From JAGDXO01 sp964541025 (lineage in GTDB: Archaea; Thermoplasmatota; Thermoplasmata; Thermoplasmatales; GCA-001856825), in contig CAZIOW010000007.1 of the NCBI GenBank assembly GCA_964541025.1, forward strand, positions 1 through 52,543: 52,543 nt of DNA. Direction: 5' to 3'. The notes under the pieces are model-generated. The model had not been told where the DNA came from, ran no database searches, and saw only the letters and a list, made by a program, of their open reading frames with translations. Both the position numbers and the translations under genes were made by a program. Of this stretch, positions 50,786 to 52,543 are shown piece by piece. The first letter of the stretch is position 1. The number at the start of each line of letters is the position of its first letter.

Positions 50786-52333
50786 ATGGAAGAAACACTT
50801 ATGCGAGAAGAAATAGGGGGGAGTATTTTATACCAGTACCTTAATTCCATCACGTCAGTTCTCGCCGGTTTCATATTCTACATATATGTCATTCATTTTT
50901 ATGGATCTGAACTGGTTGGAACAGTAGCACTCCTCCTGGCAATTGTGTCTCTTCTAAACATATTTTTTTCGCTCGGAACTGGTAACGGACTTCAGCATTA
51001 TATATCATTCTTTCTCGGGAAAGGCGATTATAACAAGATTAGGGCTATAATTGTCAATTTTTCCATAATAACAATCATACTGGCATCTATTGGCCTCATC
51101 GTAATTTATGTTTTATCACCTGAACTTGCAACACTTTTCTTTCACACATTTAAATACATAGTTTTAATAAAAATGTTAGGGCTGGATCTCTTCTTCACTT
51201 TAACATCTGGTCTTTTCGGTAGTATGCTGATAGGACTTCAGAAATTTAAGTCACAGGCTAAATGGAATATAGTAGGAACAGGAATTTCATATTCACTTCC
51301 CGTTCTCTTTCTTATATTCACCAAGAACATTAATTTAATAGTCATAGGATGGGCAGCTGGCAATATTCTCTCAACACTTGCATATATTTCATTACTTGTC
51401 AGTAGTCTGAAAATTATAACAGATAAGAATAAGGGTCGATTTCCTGTAACACCAGTTATAAAGTATTCCACACCAATTTTCCTCGCTTCACTCATAGGTT
51501 ATGGTGCATCTTATGTAGATAGATTTATAGTATCATTTCTGCTGAATCTCTCTCTTCTTGGCATCTATAATTTTGCCCTTTTAATTTCTACAGCAATAGC
51601 TTTTATTTCTGGTCCATTCGGGAATATACTCCTTCCAAAACTTTCTGAGATGTACGGGAAGGATGAGAAAGAAAATATGAAGTACAACATATCAAAGGGC
51701 ATAGAGATCCTTGCAACCATTTATGTTCCAATAGCTCTTCTGGTAGCGTCTCTCTCTTCCTATATACTATTATTCCTTTCAAATAGAGAATATCTTCAAG
51801 CTGCAGTTCCAGTTATCATAGTTCTTTTCATTTCATCAATATTCATATCAGGAAATATTCTTGCTATAGCTCTCCAGAGCATAAGAAAGACAAGAATATT
51901 CATTATCACTTCTTCTGTGGCACTATTATCAAATTTTGTGTTGTCATTTATTCTTATACCGAAATTTCAGATGATAGGTGCAGCAATTGGTTATTCATCA
52001 GTAAATATATCTTCATTCATAGTCCTTTATTATTTTGCGAAAAAATTTGATATTCTCAAATTTGAAGGAATAAAACTATTGAAGATATATGCTGCATCAA
52101 TCATAATGTTTGTCATTATTTTTTTATTTGATCATGTATTCTTATATTCAATATCCAAACTCTTTATGTTCATAATCCTGGGTTTCATAATATATATTAT
52201 TCTGATAAAGGGAATGAAAACATTCAGTAATGAAGACATAGATTTCCTCATGCTCCTTATTCCAAAGAGATTGAAAGAATACAGGTGGATTGTGAATTTA
52301 ATGTTTCTAAGGTATGACGCTCCAAATCAATAG
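50786..52333 (+). CDS. Polysaccharide/oligosaccharide flippase (Wzx/RfbX type)
   Basis: 515-residue membrane protein with about 14 hydrophobic helices in the MOP-flippase pattern. IGGSILYQYLNSITSVLAGF opens it; PVIKYSTPIFLASLIGYGAS and VDRFIVSFLLNLSLLGIYNFA are the mid-protein repeats typical of lipid-linked glycan exporters. A short charged C terminus (KRLKEYRWIVNLM) ends it. It probably carries lipid-linked glycans for surface protein N-glycosylation, which the sequon-rich surface proteins here would need. No glycosyltransferase lies next to it within the window. Confidence 0.85.
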   Translation: MEETLMREEIGGSILYQYLNSITSVLAGFIFYIYVIHFYGSELVGTVALLLAIVSLLNIFFSLGTGNGLQHYISFFLGKGDYNKIRAIIVNFSIITIILASIGLIVIYVLSPELATLFFHTFKYIVLIKMLGLDLFFTLTSGLFGSMLIGLQKFKSQAKWNIVGTGISYSLPVLFLIFTKNINLIVIGWAAGNILSTLAYISLLVSSLKIITDKNKGRFPVTPVIKYSTPIFLASLIGYGASYVDRFIVSFLLNLSLLGIYNFALLISTAIAFISGPFGNILLPKLSEMYGKDEKENMKYNISKGIEILATIYVPIALLVASLSSYILLFLSNREYLQAAVPVIIVLFISSIFISGNILAIALQSIRKTRIFIITSSVALLSNFVLSFILIPKFQMIGAAIGYSSVNISSFIVLYYFAKKFDILKFEGIKLLKIYAASIIMFVIIFLFDHVFLYSISKLFMFIILGFIIYIILIKGMKTFSNEDIDFLMLLIPKRLKEYRWIVNLMFLRYDAPNQ

Positions 52334-52490
52334 ATTAGAGCCTCTAATTTAATGAAAGAAGATATTCATTATTTTTCTCCATGGCATCGAACATGCAGGA
52401 TTTGATATAATAAGCACTTAAGGGCTATACTGACATTGCATGAAAGTAGCTGTCCTCTTACTTTTCTTATCTATATCCCCTTTTACATAA

Positions 52491-52543
52491 TGGGCCCGGC
52501 CGGATTCGAACCGGCGGTCTCCGCCTTGTAAGGGCGACGTCAT
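52491..52543 (-). tRNA. tRNA-Val (TAC), partial at window edge
   Basis: The 3' part of a tRNA on the minus strand. The acceptor 3' strand CGGGCCC plus discriminator A ends at 52491, the T arm GCCGG TTCGAAT CCGGC is intact, and the anticodon arm TCGCC CTTACAA GGCGG gives anticodon TAC. The D arm and 5' acceptor strand lie beyond 52543. CCA is not encoded. Confidence 0.9.

Overview
The window is A+T-rich, densely packed archaeal DNA, and its gene content points to the order Thermoplasmatales (Thermoplasma, Ferroplasma, Cuniculiplasma and relatives). Four things support this. A bacterial-HU-like histone replacement (HTa) is present at 16192-16461. A fused alkylguanine-DNA alkyltransferase/endonuclease V gene lies at 40097-40993, an arrangement characterised from Ferroplasma. 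A lone 5S rRNA gene sits unlinked to 16S or 23S at 48121-48239. The information-processing genes are archaeal (L7Ae, S28e, L24e, aIF5B/IF2, aEF1B, RadB, FEN-1, type II MetAP). I cannot fix the genus from sequence alone.

Layout. 1-3662: a bacterial-type grpE-dnaK-dnaJ chaperone operon. 3653-5417: alaX editing enzyme, heme O synthase and tRNA-Ala(GGC). 5505-8916: a CARF-like winged-helix regulator facing a three-gene sulfur-transport operon (YeeE/YedE, DsrE-like, TauE/SafE) across a perfect 11-bp inverted repeat. 8979-11480: an amino-acid permease, then a wrecked stretch with a truncated MFS gene and a DDE-transposase fragment. 11698-16461: small secreted and membrane proteins, a HAD hydrolase, tRNA-His, an SSS symporter with its DUF3311 partner, a LysE-type exporter and HTa. 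16585-24740: threonine and one-carbon metabolism. Threonine dehydrogenase and KBL face apart, and KBL runs on into formiminotransferase-cyclodeaminase, formate-THF ligase and threonine dehydratase. 24741-24975: a gene-free stretch rich in complementary segments, probably a structured RNA. 24976-25410: QueF. 26489-30041: the ribosomal/translation operon L7Ae-S28e-L24e-Ndk-IF2-Zn ribbon-aEF1B. 30036-36403: HtpX, a large surface protein, ArgS and a DUF72 protein. 36481-38492: CBS/zinc-ribbon protein, a bacterial-type TGT and an abutting tRNA-Cys. 39373-43007: the tRNA-maturation operon thiI-rnz-ogt/endoV-truA. 43086-48239: MarC, Sua5, MetAP, a Tmk/FEN-1/RadB/HAD operon and 5S rRNA. 48270-52543: antiporter, FAH-family enzyme, polysaccharide flippase and a cut-off tRNA-Val(TAC).

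How the parts fit. Most genes are housekeeping, and translation and tRNA maturation dominate: four tRNAs, 5S rRNA, AlaX, ArgS, TruA, ThiI, RNase Z, TGT, QueF, Sua5 and a ribosomal operon. The least expected biology is fourfold. First, QueF and a short bacterial-type TGT suggest preQ1/queuosine-type wobble modification in an archaeon. Second, a CARF regulator with no visible CRISPR context sits beside sulfur transporters. Third, endonuclease V is embedded in a tRNA-processing operon. Fourth, an unidentified structured element follows the threonine dehydratase gene. No CRISPR array, prophage or replication origin was seen.
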